In this document: one piece after another, positions 63,327 to 64,000 of the stretch
Numbering within the stretch: the stretch's first letter is position 1
Layout of the letters: each line of letters starts with the position of its first letter
Assembly (NCBI GenBank): GCA_022764505.1
Contig: JALEQJ010000053.1
Span: 23,353 to 87,352, forward strand
DNA from: Phocaeicola sp.
GTDB taxonomy: Bacteria > Bacteroidota > Bacteroidia > Bacteroidales > Bacteroidaceae
Length of the DNA: 64,000 nucleotides
Direction of reading: 5' to 3'
Translations under genes and position numbers: made by a program
Notes under the pieces: generated by a model
Databases searched by the model: none
Seen by the model: only the letters and a program-made list of their open reading frames with translations
What the model was told of the DNA's origin: nothing

Positions 63327-64000
63327 ATGGAAAATCATATAGAAACCAATTTCAGAGAAATACAGAAGATATTAGATAGTTGCGTATCGCATGACTATAA
63401 AACTAAGGTTGATGCACTATTTTTAAAGAGTGAATATCTGACACAGGCTCAGCTAAAGGATTATTTGCGACAGGAAATTTTCCGTGTCTCTGAAAATATA
63501 GTAGCCATTCAGCAAAAATACCGTGTCGTGCGTGATATTGTACAGGATATGGATGTTCCCGATTTTTTATGGGAAAGCGGTTATTTTGAGGACTTGAACT
63601 CTGATGAGAGGAAAAAGTACATCGTTTTCCGCTGTTCTGATTTTGATATGGATGCATATTTGCATGAACCGTCTTGCTATGATGAACGGCTTCCCTATTT
63701 TTCCATCATCGTTAGCCTTGTGGTACTTTCCAAGTATTTGTACTGTCTGCAAGAGCAGGAGAGCAAATACTATACAGATTCTGTTACCACTAAAGAACAA
63801 GTCGTGCCAAAAGAAAAAGATGAAAGTGTAGAAACCACTCCAGCCAAGATTGTGGGTAAAAGCAATCCCTTCAAATCCACTTTGAAAGCCAATGAAATCA
63901 AACTTCTGACCGAATGTGTGAACGAAGCGAATATGTTTACTACTACTGTCAGCACCAAAATACTTACCGATTTTTTCAACTGTAAGTTGGACGGTGTATT
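63327..64000 (+). CDS. Hypothetical accessory protein, possibly from a mobile element (3' truncated by window end)
   Basis: Open frame from ATG 63327 to window end (MENHIETNFREIQKILDSCVSHDYKTKVDALFLKSEYLTQAQLKDYLRQEIFRVSENIVAIQQKYRVVRDIVQDMD...LLTECVNEANMFTTTVSTKILTDFFNCKLDGV). Missing from the ORF track because it has no in-window stop. TATATTTG promoter motif at 63287. Confidence 0.75.
   Translation, partial: MENHIETNFREIQKILDSCVSHDYKTKVDALFLKSEYLTQAQLKDYLRQEIFRVSENIVAIQQKYRVVRDIVQDMDVPDFLWESGYFEDLNSDERKKYIVFRCSDFDMDAYLHEPSCYDERLPYFSIIVSLVVLSKYLYCLQEQESKYYTDSVTTKEQVVPKEKDESVETTPAKIVGKSNPFKSTLKANEIKLLTECVNEANMFTTTVSTKILTDFFNCKLDGV

Noticed and set aside
63403-63979. Minus-strand ORFs near the window end
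   Set aside because: All antisense to the continuous plus-strand frame 63327-64000, which has a TAnnTTTG promoter motif and coherent coding character.

Overview
This 64 kb window is chromosomal sequence from a member of the Bacteroidota. That placement rests on TAnnTTTG-type -7 promoter motifs and on family content (DUF4301, DUF3332, DUF4332, DUF5683). Most of it is housekeeping: topA(partial)-aroK-speA, an ECF sigma/anti-sigma-like pair, radC, bioB, tpx, asd, pgi-gpsA-lysS, gyrB, an alpha-2-macroglobulin-like protein, fabG, a TrkA/TrkH pair, sdaA, an mltD-like gene with parAB, purA-fur, thrS-infC-rpmI-rplT and an HtrA protease. A cobalamin riboswitch heads a minus-strand cobalamin operon built almost entirely of fused enzymes (about 14.5-24.1 kb). 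RNA genes are tRNA-His, tRNA-Cys, tRNA-Lys, tRNA-Leu and a strong 6S-like rod-shaped ncRNA candidate. The most unusual signal is an intergenic family of about 22-bp-period arrays of a near-palindromic 12-mer (GTTTAYATAAAC). It occurs at four loci, including upstream of gyrB and thrS, and two of the loci share a longer composite element with a terminator hairpin. Also notable are a frameshifted tandem partial duplication of a lipoprotein gene, an array of GATAG/CTATC inverted repeats upstream of an apparently GC-richer bioB, a signal-peptide-bearing CbiK-like chelatase, and an accessory-looking region starting right after tRNA-Leu at the window end. I saw no CRISPR array, prophage or recognisable defence system. 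All calls come from reading the sequence; no database search was run.
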